Position numbers and translations under genes: made by a program. Positions 18,009 through 25,931 of a stretch of DNA of 64,000 nt are shown here, piece after piece. The stretch covers positions 124,001 to 188,000 of the forward strand of contig JBPOFN010000004.1 in the NCBI GenBank assembly GCA_051251725.1, in the 5' to 3' direction. Numbering within the stretch: the stretch's first letter is position 1; each line of letters opens with the position of its first letter. The stretch is from JALZUE01 sp051251725 (GTDB lineage: Bacteria > Pseudomonadota > Gammaproteobacteria > Enterobacterales > Alteromonadaceae). The notes below the pieces were generated by a model. That model was not told the origin of the DNA. It saw only the letters and a list, made by a program, of their open reading frames with translations, and ran no database searches.

Positions 18009-18859
18009 AATTTCCCCGTCATTGTGAAAAATAGACCATCTTGATTTTTAGCCCCAGCAATCGTGCCAAGCTTCGCCCAAGCCATAGTTAAGCTGAAATC
18101 TTTATTTGGTACATAAGCGACAAAGGCATCAAGCCAATCATCTTCTTTTAACCCTAAGTTGTCGGGCTTTTCGCGATATTCAAGTCCGACGACCCAATTG
18201 CGTGATAACAAAATACCGGCAGAAGCCTCTAATAATAATTGATGTTCTTTTTCAGTGTCAGAAGCAAAACCCAATAAGCCTAATTCGTTGCCTTGAGAAA
18301 AGCGGCCAGTGATATTCCAAACAGTATTAAAACCGAATGCGAAACCTAAATTTACTTTGGTTGCGGCCAGATAATAATCGGTGCTGGAACTTGAGTCTCT
18401 CGCGCCTAATGCGTTAGCGATGGTGCCATCGTTGAGTTTTTTATGTTGTAGTCCAACACTTATTTGCGGCCAAGTAGAATAAATAACATCACCATATAAT
18501 TTAACTTTCGCGCCATAAATGGTTTGCTCAATTTCACCGCCAAGCGTGGTTAAATCGAAGGTTTGCTTTGCAACGCTGAGCTCTACTCGATCGTATAAAC
18601 CAACATTAGCGCCAACAACATGCAAACGATAATCATCTAAGCTTGCTTGGCTGTAAAAGGCTGACGCTGATATTTCATCTTGTGAACCATAACCGGCAAT
18701 GGTTGCCCATGGCACTATGCCACCACCACCAGAACCTTCAATTTGGCTAATGCCTGAAGTGGCAATTAACTTGCCGCTGCCAGCTAAGGATGCTGGGGAA
18801 ATAAATATAACGGACAAGGTTATAGCAGCTAAATAACGCTGTAATAATTTATTGTTCAT
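18002..18859 (-). CDS. DUF3034 outer-membrane-like protein
   Basis: I place the start at the ATG at 18859, preceded by AAAGGTGG; a farther ATG lacks such a site. The 285-residue product has a signal peptide (ending near SPASLA) and then the DUF3034 opening KLIATSGISQIEGSGGGGIV, rich in Gly, followed by alternating beta-strand segments (GANVGLYDRVELSVAKQTF, VVGLEYREKPDNL). It is probably an outer-membrane beta-structure. Function unknown. It overlaps the EAL gene by 11 bp and the globin-like gene by 7 bp. Confidence 0.82.
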   Translation of the reverse strand: MNNKLLQRYLAAITLSVIFISPASLAGSGKLIATSGISQIEGSGGGGIVPWATIAGYGSQDEISASAFYSQASLDDYRLHVVGANVGLYDRVELSVAKQTFDLTTLGGEIEQTIYGAKVKLYGDVIYSTWPQISVGLQHKKLNDGTIANALGARDSSSSTDYYLAATKVNLGFAFGFNTVWNITGRFSQGNELGLLGFASDTEKEHQLLLEASAGILLSRNWVVGLEYREKPDNLGLKEDDWLDAFVAYVPNKDFSLTMAWAKLGTIAGAKNQDGLFFTMTGKLW

Positions 18860-21194
18860 ATACCACCTTTTGTTGATGAAATTCATTTAACCAAGTGCTC
18901 ACTTCTATTGCCGGCATCGGCCGACTAATAAAATAGCCTTGAATATAATGACAGCCCATAGTGTTAAGCATATCGAGAGTCGCTTGATTTTCGACCCCTT
19001 CTGCGATGACCGATAAATTAAAGCTTTTAGCGAGCGAAATGATACTTTTAACAATGATTTGATCATCAAGACTTTGATCTAATTTTAAAATAAAGCTTTT
19101 ATCAATTTTAAGTTCAGCAACGGGAAAATCTTTAATATAAGTTAATGATGAATGGCCGGTACCGAAGTCGTCAATTGACAGAATAAAGCCGAGTTCTCTA
19201 AATTTATTCAATTGTAAAATAGCTTGTTCAGGTTCAGTCATAATGTCACTTTCAGTGATTTCAAATGACAGTCTTTCAGGTAATAAAGCATGCTCAGCAA
19301 GGCTCGATAATATCACTTCAAAAATTTCTTGTGACATAATATCTTGCGCAGATAAATTTATCGCGACTTGAATATCTTTTTGTGGCCATCTTGATAAATC
19401 ATTGATCACTCGGCGAATAACCCAGTGGCTTAGCTCTTTAATAATGCCTGCGCGTTCAGCAATTGGAATAAATAGCTCAGGTGAAACAAACCCCAGTGTT
19501 GGGCTATTCCAACGTATCAACGCTTCCATCTTTTCAACTCGATAACCGTTTAATAACAATTTTGGCTGATAAAACATCGTCAGTTCTTGGTTGTCTTTGT
19601 CTTCCATGACATGTAATAACGCATACAATACTTCTAAACGTTGCAAATAAAGCGTTTCTTGTTCTTTGTGGTAGGCTTGAATAAAGTTACTTGATAAGCG
19701 AGCGTGACTGGCGGCAATACTTAAACTACGTAAGATATGTTTAGCCTTTTTTAACTCTTGCGGATTATTAACCACGCCAATTACTAACTTAATTTTAATT
19801 TTTAGCTCAGAGCGTAAAAAAGCTTGTTCAATATCAAGTTGTAATTCACTTAGCGCTTTTTCTGATAGGTTTTGCGGCGGCAACCAAATGACTTCTCCGC
19901 CGGAAACTCGTGCTGCATGCCCGCCTTTTTTAGCTATGTGCTCAGCCAATTGTAATAAACAATCGTCACCAACTTGAAAACCAAAGGTTTCATTTAGCTC
20001 TCGATAGCTATTAATTTGCACAGCCAACAGCTGAAAGTTTTTGTTTTCTGCCAAATATTCGCTGATCACTGTTAGCATTTTATTACGATTATACAAACCG
20101 GTTAATTGATCATGGGCAGCGCTATATTTAATTTTTTCTTCACGTTCGCCAATATCATGCTGCATTGATTTAAAAGCAGAAGACAAATTACGTATTTCAG
20201 AGGTGCCTTTAGTTAAATTTACTTGTGATAAATAATCTCCGGCTGCGACTTTTCTAACGACAATTGATAGCTGCTCTAGCGGGCGAGTTAAGCGCCTTGA
20301 AAATACCGAGCCGATCAATAAAGTTAACAAAATTGCGATCACCGAAATAACGATGACTTCATTGAGCAGGACATCAAATTCTTTAAAGAGAATATCGGTA
20401 TTATGGGTCAGCATGACATAGCCTGAAAACTCAGGATAATCACTTAAAAACACCAATTGATTAGCAAAGTTTTTAATTTCTAGGTATGAATTTTCGTGGT
20501 TATCTTTGGCTATTGCTTGCAACAGAAAACGCATGTTGTTTTCAGCTAAAGTGGTTAAATAGAAAGACTGTTCGGTTGTAGTTGCTGTGTTTATATTGGC
20601 TGTTGGATCATAAACAATACTAACATCTAAGGTGGTTAATTTACTGACCCGCTCAATTAAAGCTTGATTGATTTCAAACCCTAACATGGCTATGGCAATT
20701 GGCTTTGGCGCATCAACAGTTAAGAATAAAGTTTGATATAATTTGCCATTTAAGGCTTTAATTGTACTTAAGCCGCCATTGTTAATAATATCGTTTATGG
20801 CGATTTCAGTGCTACTGACATCATCAGAAAGTGACAAACCTGAGGTTTGCGAGATAAATTCACCGTCGAGTGAAAGTACCGCCATAATGTCGGCTGAAAT
20901 TCTGTCGCGATGATTATTTAGCATACTGCCAATAGTGCCGCGGTCTTGGCTGGCGATTGCCTGCTTAAAGCCAAAATCTTCAGTTAATACGGTGGCCGCA
21001 TTAATTAACATGCTTTCACGGTTTTTTAAAAAATCTAATAAAACCCCTTCACCGACATCTAAGTCACGCGACAATTGGGTATTGGCATGTTTTTCGGTAG
21101 CAAAACCAATGGCTAAGACAATAGCGACACTAGTCAGTACCACTAAACTACCAATTAGCTTTATTATGCTTCTTTTAAGCGACGAGTGTTTCAC
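18849..21194 (-). CDS. Membrane c-di-GMP phosphodiesterase (Cache-HAMP-degenerate GGDEF-EAL)
   Basis: A 781-residue signalling protein. Order: TM1 (about residues 12-32), periplasmic sensor region, TM2 (about 280-300), HAMP (about 305-350), GGDEF-like domain (about 360-510) and EAL domain (about 530-775). The GGDEF signature is replaced by SGGEV near residue 430, so cyclase activity is unlikely. The EAL domain is intact: EALIRW near 558, EITESDI, DDFGTGHSSL near 678, and EGVENQ. It should therefore degrade cyclic di-GMP. It begins 6 bp after the cupredoxin-like gene and overlaps DUF3034, tying c-di-GMP turnover to this secreted-protein operon. Confidence 0.9.
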   Translation of the reverse strand: MKHSSLKRSIIKLIGSLVVLTSVAIVLAIGFATEKHANTQLSRDLDVGEGVLLDFLKNRESMLINAATVLTEDFGFKQAIASQDRGTIGSMLNNHRDRISADIMAVLSLDGEFISQTSGLSLSDDVSSTEIAINDIINNGGLSTIKALNGKLYQTLFLTVDAPKPIAIAMLGFEINQALIERVSKLTTLDVSIVYDPTANINTATTTEQSFYLTTLAENNMRFLLQAIAKDNHENSYLEIKNFANQLVFLSDYPEFSGYVMLTHNTDILFKEFDVLLNEVIVISVIAILLTLLIGSVFSRRLTRPLEQLSIVVRKVAAGDYLSQVNLTKGTSEIRNLSSAFKSMQHDIGEREEKIKYSAAHDQLTGLYNRNKMLTVISEYLAENKNFQLLAVQINSYRELNETFGFQVGDDCLLQLAEHIAKKGGHAARVSGGEVIWLPPQNLSEKALSELQLDIEQAFLRSELKIKIKLVIGVVNNPQELKKAKHILRSLSIAASHARLSSNFIQAYHKEQETLYLQRLEVLYALLHVMEDKDNQELTMFYQPKLLLNGYRVEKMEALIRWNSPTLGFVSPELFIPIAERAGIIKELSHWVIRRVINDLSRWPQKDIQVAINLSAQDIMSQEIFEVILSSLAEHALLPERLSFEITESDIMTEPEQAILQLNKFRELGFILSIDDFGTGHSSLTYIKDFPVAELKIDKSFILKLDQSLDDQIIVKSIISLAKSFNLSVIAEGVENQATLDMLNTMGCHYIQGYFISRPMPAIEVSTWLNEFHQQKVVYEQ

Positions 21195-21200
21195 TGCCGC

Positions 21201-21857
21201 TTATTGTCCAAATTTTCGTTTAAAAGAATTGTTAGTTTTTTTTTCTTCTTTTGCCATCAAACTTAATTTCAGCACATATTCACCCAGTTCATTTGGTTGA
21301 GGTAATATTCGTTCAATATGTTCAGTTCGTGAGGTCGACAATGATGGATGCCATAGTTCCACCGCGGTTAATGTTTGCTTGTCGAGCACAGATATTGACG
21401 CTTGTCCTTTTGCATTCGTTTTTACAGTATAGTCGGTATCTGAAACATAAATATAACCTATCATGCGATCATGAATATTGCAGCCCAATTCCACAATACC
21501 GGCTTGGTTAAATTCAACGGGCTCTGAAGGGGTACTTTTATATAATCGGATCTCAAACGGCTTGGCTTTGGAAAAACTATAAACGTGGTGGCGAATATCA
21601 TCGCGATTTGGAAAGGATACTAATTGTCCAGCATTGACCAACAACACATAGGGCGAAAATTGTTTGTTAATTTGATCCATGATAGCTAGGTCATTGCTTG
21701 ATAAACTAGCAGAAGACTTAAGCAAAGGTGTAGATACCTTAATTATGGTATTGGCAAGCGGTTGATTTTGTTCATCGACAACAGAAAAACGATATTCTTT
21801 GGCGTTGACATAACCTAAATTAACAACACTGATTAAAAATAAAGCTAAATATTTCAT
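21201..21857 (-). CDS. Cupredoxin-like methylamine-utilization-type protein
   Basis: A 218-residue exported protein with signal peptide MKYLALFLISVVNLGYVNA. It has a plastocyanin-like half with potential type-1 copper ligands: HH in DDIRHHVYSF, then C, H and M in ELGCNIHDRMIGYI. A carboxypeptidase-regulatory-like strand region follows (residues about 150-200). Similar proteins are annotated as methylamine utilization proteins, but no methylamine dehydrogenase gene is present, so that name is misleading here. First gene of the operon with the EAL, DUF3034 and globin-like genes. It may sense or carry copper/electrons for the operon. Confidence 0.75.
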   Translation of the reverse strand: MKYLALFLISVVNLGYVNAKEYRFSVVDEQNQPLANTIIKVSTPLLKSSASLSSNDLAIMDQINKQFSPYVLLVNAGQLVSFPNRDDIRHHVYSFSKAKPFEIRLYKSTPSEPVEFNQAGIVELGCNIHDRMIGYIYVSDTDYTVKTNAKGQASISVLDKQTLTAVELWHPSLSTSRTEHIERILPQPNELGEYVLKLSLMAKEEKKTNNSFKRKFGQ

Positions 21858-21988
21858 AAGTTTGTCTGCTCTTTATCGATCCTTGTTTTACTTGTCATAA
21901 CATTTAACGCGTTCGCAATCGCTTTGTCTAGGTTAACCTTAAATTAAATATAAAATGAAGATTATTTTAGCTAACTAAATAGGGTAAT

Positions 21989-22654
21989 ATGCCGGTACTA
22001 TTACTTGAATATTCTCGCTCTATGAACGCAAACTCCCTTATTATTCTCGATTTTGAAACTACTGGCTTGTCACCTAATAATGGTGATCGCGCTATTGAAA
22101 TAGGTGCTGTTAAACTTGAAAACGGTGTTGTCACTGAACATTTTCAAGAGCTGATGAATCCGGGCCGGCCGGTGAGTTATTTTATTGAAGATTACACCGG
22201 CATTAGCAATAAAATGTTAAGTAAGGCTGCGCCCTGCGGTGAAGTGATGGAACGTTTTGCAGACTTTATCCAAGGGCAAAATTTGGTTGCTCATAATGCA
22301 TCGTTTGATAAACGGTTTTTAGACAGTGAACTCGCACGCATCTCATCAGGTTACGACGGCAAGTTTGCTTGTTCGTTATTGGTGGCTCGCCGGCTTTATC
22401 AAACGGCACCTAATCATCAATTAGGTACCTTGATAAATTATAAAGGTATTGCCTCTAATGGTAATTTCCATCGCGCGTTATATGACTCTCAAATGACGGC
22501 AAAACTCTGGTTAGCTATGTTAGCTGATATTAAGCAGCAAACCGGCGTTACCGACGTGCCTTTTTCGTTAATCAGTAAGTTTGCGAAAACACCGAAAAAA
22601 TCGGTCGCCAATTTTCTAACGAACTATTCAGGCAGCACAAGTAAGAAAGCATAA
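21989..22654 (+). CDS. DEDDh 3'-5' exonuclease (DnaQ-like)
   Basis: A 221-residue nuclease. All exonuclease motifs are visible: ILDFETTGL (D and E), LVAHNASFDKRF (D), and the final HRALYDSQMTAKLW (H and D of DEDDh). It resembles the standalone PolC/DnaQ-type exonucleases rather than the polymerase III epsilon subunit, since the C-terminal polymerase-binding tail is absent. I keep the ATG at 21989 because AGGGTA lies five bases upstream; an internal ATG at 22022 lacks such a site. Divergent from the cupredoxin operon. Role probably nucleic-acid trimming or repair. Confidence 0.85.
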   Translation: MPVLLLEYSRSMNANSLIILDFETTGLSPNNGDRAIEIGAVKLENGVVTEHFQELMNPGRPVSYFIEDYTGISNKMLSKAAPCGEVMERFADFIQGQNLVAHNASFDKRFLDSELARISSGYDGKFACSLLVARRLYQTAPNHQLGTLINYKGIASNGNFHRALYDSQMTAKLWLAMLADIKQQTGVTDVPFSLISKFAKTPKKSVANFLTNYSGSTSKKA

Positions 22655-22902
22655 GTAAGCCAAGCCCTACCGCTTAGCCAAACGAGCCTGATACCACCCA
22701 GCTTACTAGGCTATAACGATAACATTAGCGGGCTAATACTTATTATTAGCTAAATATAAATATCGTCATGTGATTGTTTGTGATTAGTTGTGAGTGTTAT
22801 TGCTTGACTAAGCGGCGGTGATTATATAAATTGTTTAAGTCTTAATATTTACTGAAACAGTAGCATATTAATCTAACTTAACTATTTTACTCGGAGAACA
22901 TA

Positions 22903-23673
22903 GTGCAGCGCTTACCTATTATTATTGCTAATTGGAAATTAAATGGTGGTACAGATTTACTTTGTGCCGCCGTCGCTTCATTAAACCAGCAGAGCTTTGC
23001 TGCCGAGGTGGTAATTTGTCCACCTTATTTGTACTTACGAGAATTACAAAATCTCTTAACAAAATCTGAAATTAAGGTTGGTAGTCAAAATATCAGCCAA
23101 TTTGAATCAGGCGCCTATACAGGTGAAACCTCAGCTCAAATGATAGCCGATGCCGGTATTAAATTTTGTTTAATTGGCCACTCTGAACGCCGAGAGATTT
23201 TTGAAGAAAACGATGACATTTGTCATAGCAAAATGCAGCGAGCTTTTGCCAGCGGTATTACGCCGGTGTTGTGTATAGGTGAAAGCTTAAAGCAGCGAGA
23301 GTCGATGTTAACGGAAGATGTTTTGTCGGCGCAATTAAACGAAGGTTTAGCGAATTTAGATTTTAATGCCGCTGATCTTTGTATTGCCTATGAGCCGGTT
23401 TGGGCAATAGGTACTGGCGTCGCCGCAACACCAGAAATGGTGCAATGTGTGCACGCGTTTATTCGTCAAGCGTTAGTGAAAGTTATGGGTGCAGACCTTG
23501 CACAGCGTACACGCATATTATATGGCGGTAGTGTTAATCAAGGTAACGCAGAACAACTTTTGGCTGCGGCTGATATTGATGGGCTGTTAGTTGGCGGCGC
23601 GAGTTTAGACATTCAGCATTTTGCTGCCATCTGCGCACAAGCCGGTCAAACCGAGCCAGTGGAATGTGCTTAA
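22903..23673 (+). CDS. tpiA: Triosephosphate isomerase
   Basis: A 256-residue TIM-barrel enzyme that interconverts dihydroxyacetone phosphate and glyceraldehyde 3-phosphate. The catalytic Lys is in IIANWKLNG (residue 12), the catalytic His in IGHSERREIF near residue 95, the catalytic Glu in AYEPVWAIGTG near residue 168, and the phosphate loop is LVGGASL. It starts at GTG with GGAGAACATA before it. There is no secG downstream, the common neighbour of the housekeeping copy; instead a sulfatase gene follows after 52 bp. It may be an extra copy serving sugar catabolism. Confidence 0.93.
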   Translation: MQRLPIIIANWKLNGGTDLLCAAVASLNQQSFAAEVVICPPYLYLRELQNLLTKSEIKVGSQNISQFESGAYTGETSAQMIADAGIKFCLIGHSERREIFEENDDICHSKMQRAFASGITPVLCIGESLKQRESMLTEDVLSAQLNEGLANLDFNAADLCIAYEPVWAIGTGVAATPEMVQCVHAFIRQALVKVMGADLAQRTRILYGGSVNQGNAEQLLAAADIDGLLVGGASLDIQHFAAICAQAGQTEPVECA

Positions 23674-23725
23674 CTTTCAAAACCGAAAAAATCGAAAAAG
23701 CCGACAATAAAATATAAGGTTTATT

Positions 23726-25240
23726 ATGAAAAACTATTTGAATAAATTCGGTGTGTTAACAACACCCAATAGCAGCCTAAGTGGTATGTCACGTAATTTA
23801 AGGCTAGCGACAATCGTCAGCTCGATGGCCGTTGCCATGTTTGGACTGAGCGCTTGTAATGATAATAACAGCGCAGTAAAACTGGCGGAAAATACCGTAA
23901 AGCTTGAACAGCAGGAAAATACCACGCCGAATGTGGTATTTATCTTGGTTGACGATTTAGGTTTTGGGCAAGTTGGTTTTAATGGCCAGACGCAAATTAA
24001 AACACCAAACCTTGATAGCTTGGCGAAAAAAGGTGTGCAATTCACGCAAGCATACGCAGGTAGTACCGTTTGTTCGCCTTCTCGTATTTCATTATTAACA
24101 GGTAAAGACGGTCGAGGCTTATCAGGTAATAACAATACCATTAAAATGTTAGCTGAAGATGTGACTTTTCCGCAATTGTTACAAAAAGCGGGTTATGAAA
24201 CCGCTTTAATTGGTAAATACGGTATTGGTCTTGAAATTGGTAAAACTGATCCATTAGCGAAAGGTTTCGATAATTGGTATGGCTTTTTAGATAACGTATC
24301 TGCTCATCGTCAATACCCTAAAACGATAATGCGTAATAATCAGGAAATTGATGTTCCTGAAAATCATGACGGTAAAAATGGCGCTTATGCGCAAGCAATG
24401 TTTACTGAAGAAGCGATTAGTTTTATTAATAAAAAGCATGATAAGCCCTTCTTTTTATATCTGTCTTATACCTCGCCTCATGGTGAGTTAGCTGCGCCAG
24501 AAGAATTTATGGCAGAGTATGAAAACGCCTTTACAGAAACGCCTTATTTAGGTCTTTCTGATGGTACTGCCGATACTGTTTTTGAACGTTTTTATCCAAC
24601 CGCGGTATTAAAACCTAATGCCACAATGGCGGCGATGATCACAGGTCTTGATCAATATATTGGCCAAGTACTTGCTGAAATTGAAAAAGCAGGACTGGCA
24701 GAAAATACCTTAATTATTTTCACTTCAGATAACGGTCCACATGAAGAAAGTGGCGCTGATCCTGAGTACTTCTCCGCTTCGAAACCGTATCGCGGCATGA
24801 AGCGTGATTTATTTGATGGTGGCATTCATGTACCTATGGTGGCTTATTGGCAGGGTAAAACACCGGCCGGTTTTATTAATAACACACCGATTGCTTTTGC
24901 TGATTTTTTACCGTCATTTGCTGATATGGCTGGTGTTTCGTTAGCCGAGCATGCCGTGACCAGCGATGGTGATTCGATTTATCCGTTATTAATTGGTGAC
25001 GCTGAAACCATGCCGCAACGAATTCTATATTGGGAATTTGTTCGTGAGTTAGGTGGTGAGCCAAAAGTAACTCAAGCATTACGTAGTGGTGACTATAAAG
25101 CGGTTCGTTATGGTAAAGATGCTAAATTACAATTGTTTAACATTATTACTGACCCAGCTGAATTAAATGATTTAAGCGAGCAAGATGTTGAACTAGCCGC
25201 TAAATATACGGCAATGTTTAATGATGAGCTAAATAACTAA
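23726..25240 (+). CDS. Lipoprotein S1-family sulfatase
   Basis: A 504-residue sulfatase anchored by a lipobox, FGLSAC (Cys 44). Metal-binding residues are in VFILVDDLGFG near residue 75. The formylglycine motif is CSPSR with the Cys at residue 116, and the later metal site is FTSDNGPHEES. The fold end (LQLFNIITDPAELNDL) is typical of arylsulfatase A-like enzymes. Family knowledge: it hydrolyses sulfate esters, with activation by formylglycine maturase needed. It follows tpiA by 52 bp and precedes a TonB receptor, so I infer action on sulfated algal oligosaccharides. Confidence 0.9.
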   Translation: MKNYLNKFGVLTTPNSSLSGMSRNLRLATIVSSMAVAMFGLSACNDNNSAVKLAENTVKLEQQENTTPNVVFILVDDLGFGQVGFNGQTQIKTPNLDSLAKKGVQFTQAYAGSTVCSPSRISLLTGKDGRGLSGNNNTIKMLAEDVTFPQLLQKAGYETALIGKYGIGLEIGKTDPLAKGFDNWYGFLDNVSAHRQYPKTIMRNNQEIDVPENHDGKNGAYAQAMFTEEAISFINKKHDKPFFLYLSYTSPHGELAAPEEFMAEYENAFTETPYLGLSDGTADTVFERFYPTAVLKPNATMAAMITGLDQYIGQVLAEIEKAGLAENTLIIFTSDNGPHEESGADPEYFSASKPYRGMKRDLFDGGIHVPMVAYWQGKTPAGFINNTPIAFADFLPSFADMAGVSLAEHAVTSDGDSIYPLLIGDAETMPQRILYWEFVRELGGEPKVTQALRSGDYKAVRYGKDAKLQLFNIITDPAELNDLSEQDVELAAKYTAMFNDELNN

Positions 25241-25931
25241 GTTTAATTAAAACTTAAACCAACTCTCCCCTTAGCTAGATTTTCAATTAAGACTGCTGAT
25301 ACCAGTTTCTTAATTTGGGAATTTAGCTTTTTTTTTAAATTTTTACCATTTATCGCCATTATTTAGCTCGATATTTTTGCTTTTAATGCACGCTTTCCTG
25401 CCAAATTCTTCAAGTTATAAATAATTCATTTATGTTTTTTTAATCATTATAAATCAAATGTTTATATATTTATAAGTCTGTTTATAAGTTTATGGATTAG
25501 GCTGATTTACTAAATGAGCACTTGCTTGTTTATATCAAACATTGTAATTATAGTCATAAGTTGGTTTGTTCGATCATTTTTAATCATTTGCGGTCTTCTT
25601 GTGTTTATTAAGTTTTAGCTTGTTATCTAATTGGCTCTTACTGGCAGTGATTAACTTTAAAATAATAGCTTAACTTTCAATTTAATAATTTAAGTTTGTT
25701 TTGAATTGTTAGCGCTCACATTTTGTGGTGTGAGCTCGCTATATTTTTTTGCTGAGCTCATACCGGTAAGTACTTAATAATAAAGCTGACGCTGGTTAAT
25801 TAGCGTTAATGCTCAAAGAGTCACACTAGAGTGGTTGTAACTAACTTAATACATGGAAGATTGGTCATGCCTCGTCGGTGTTGTCCAGTTGATGCAAGGT
25901 TTCAAAAAATATAATAAATAGGAAGAATATA
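25241..25931 (+). other. Long leader/intergenic region before TonB receptor 1
   Basis: Nearly 700 AT-rich bases without a coding frame. It contains the direct repeat GTTTATAAGT near 25470-25490 and, at 25710-25759, two mutually exclusive hairpins described separately. The receptor gene has AGGAAG about 9 bases before its ATG. Confidence 0.5.
25710..25750 (+). terminator. Hairpin plus T-tract in the TonB receptor 1 leader
   Basis: The arms TAGCG-CTCACA (25710-25720) and TGTGAG-CT-CGCTA (25729-25741) pair with a 2-base bulge, and a TATTTTTTT run follows. Such a hairpin 180 bp upstream of a start codon could be the end of a preceding transcript or an attenuator. Confidence 0.5.

Noticed and set aside
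21201..21857. Methylamine utilization function
   Set aside because: Only the cupredoxin-like family resemblance supports it; no methylamine dehydrogenase genes are nearby.
23726..25240. Transposon or prophage boundary near the sulfatase
   Set aside because: No transposase, integrase, terminal repeat or tRNA attachment site was found anywhere in the window.
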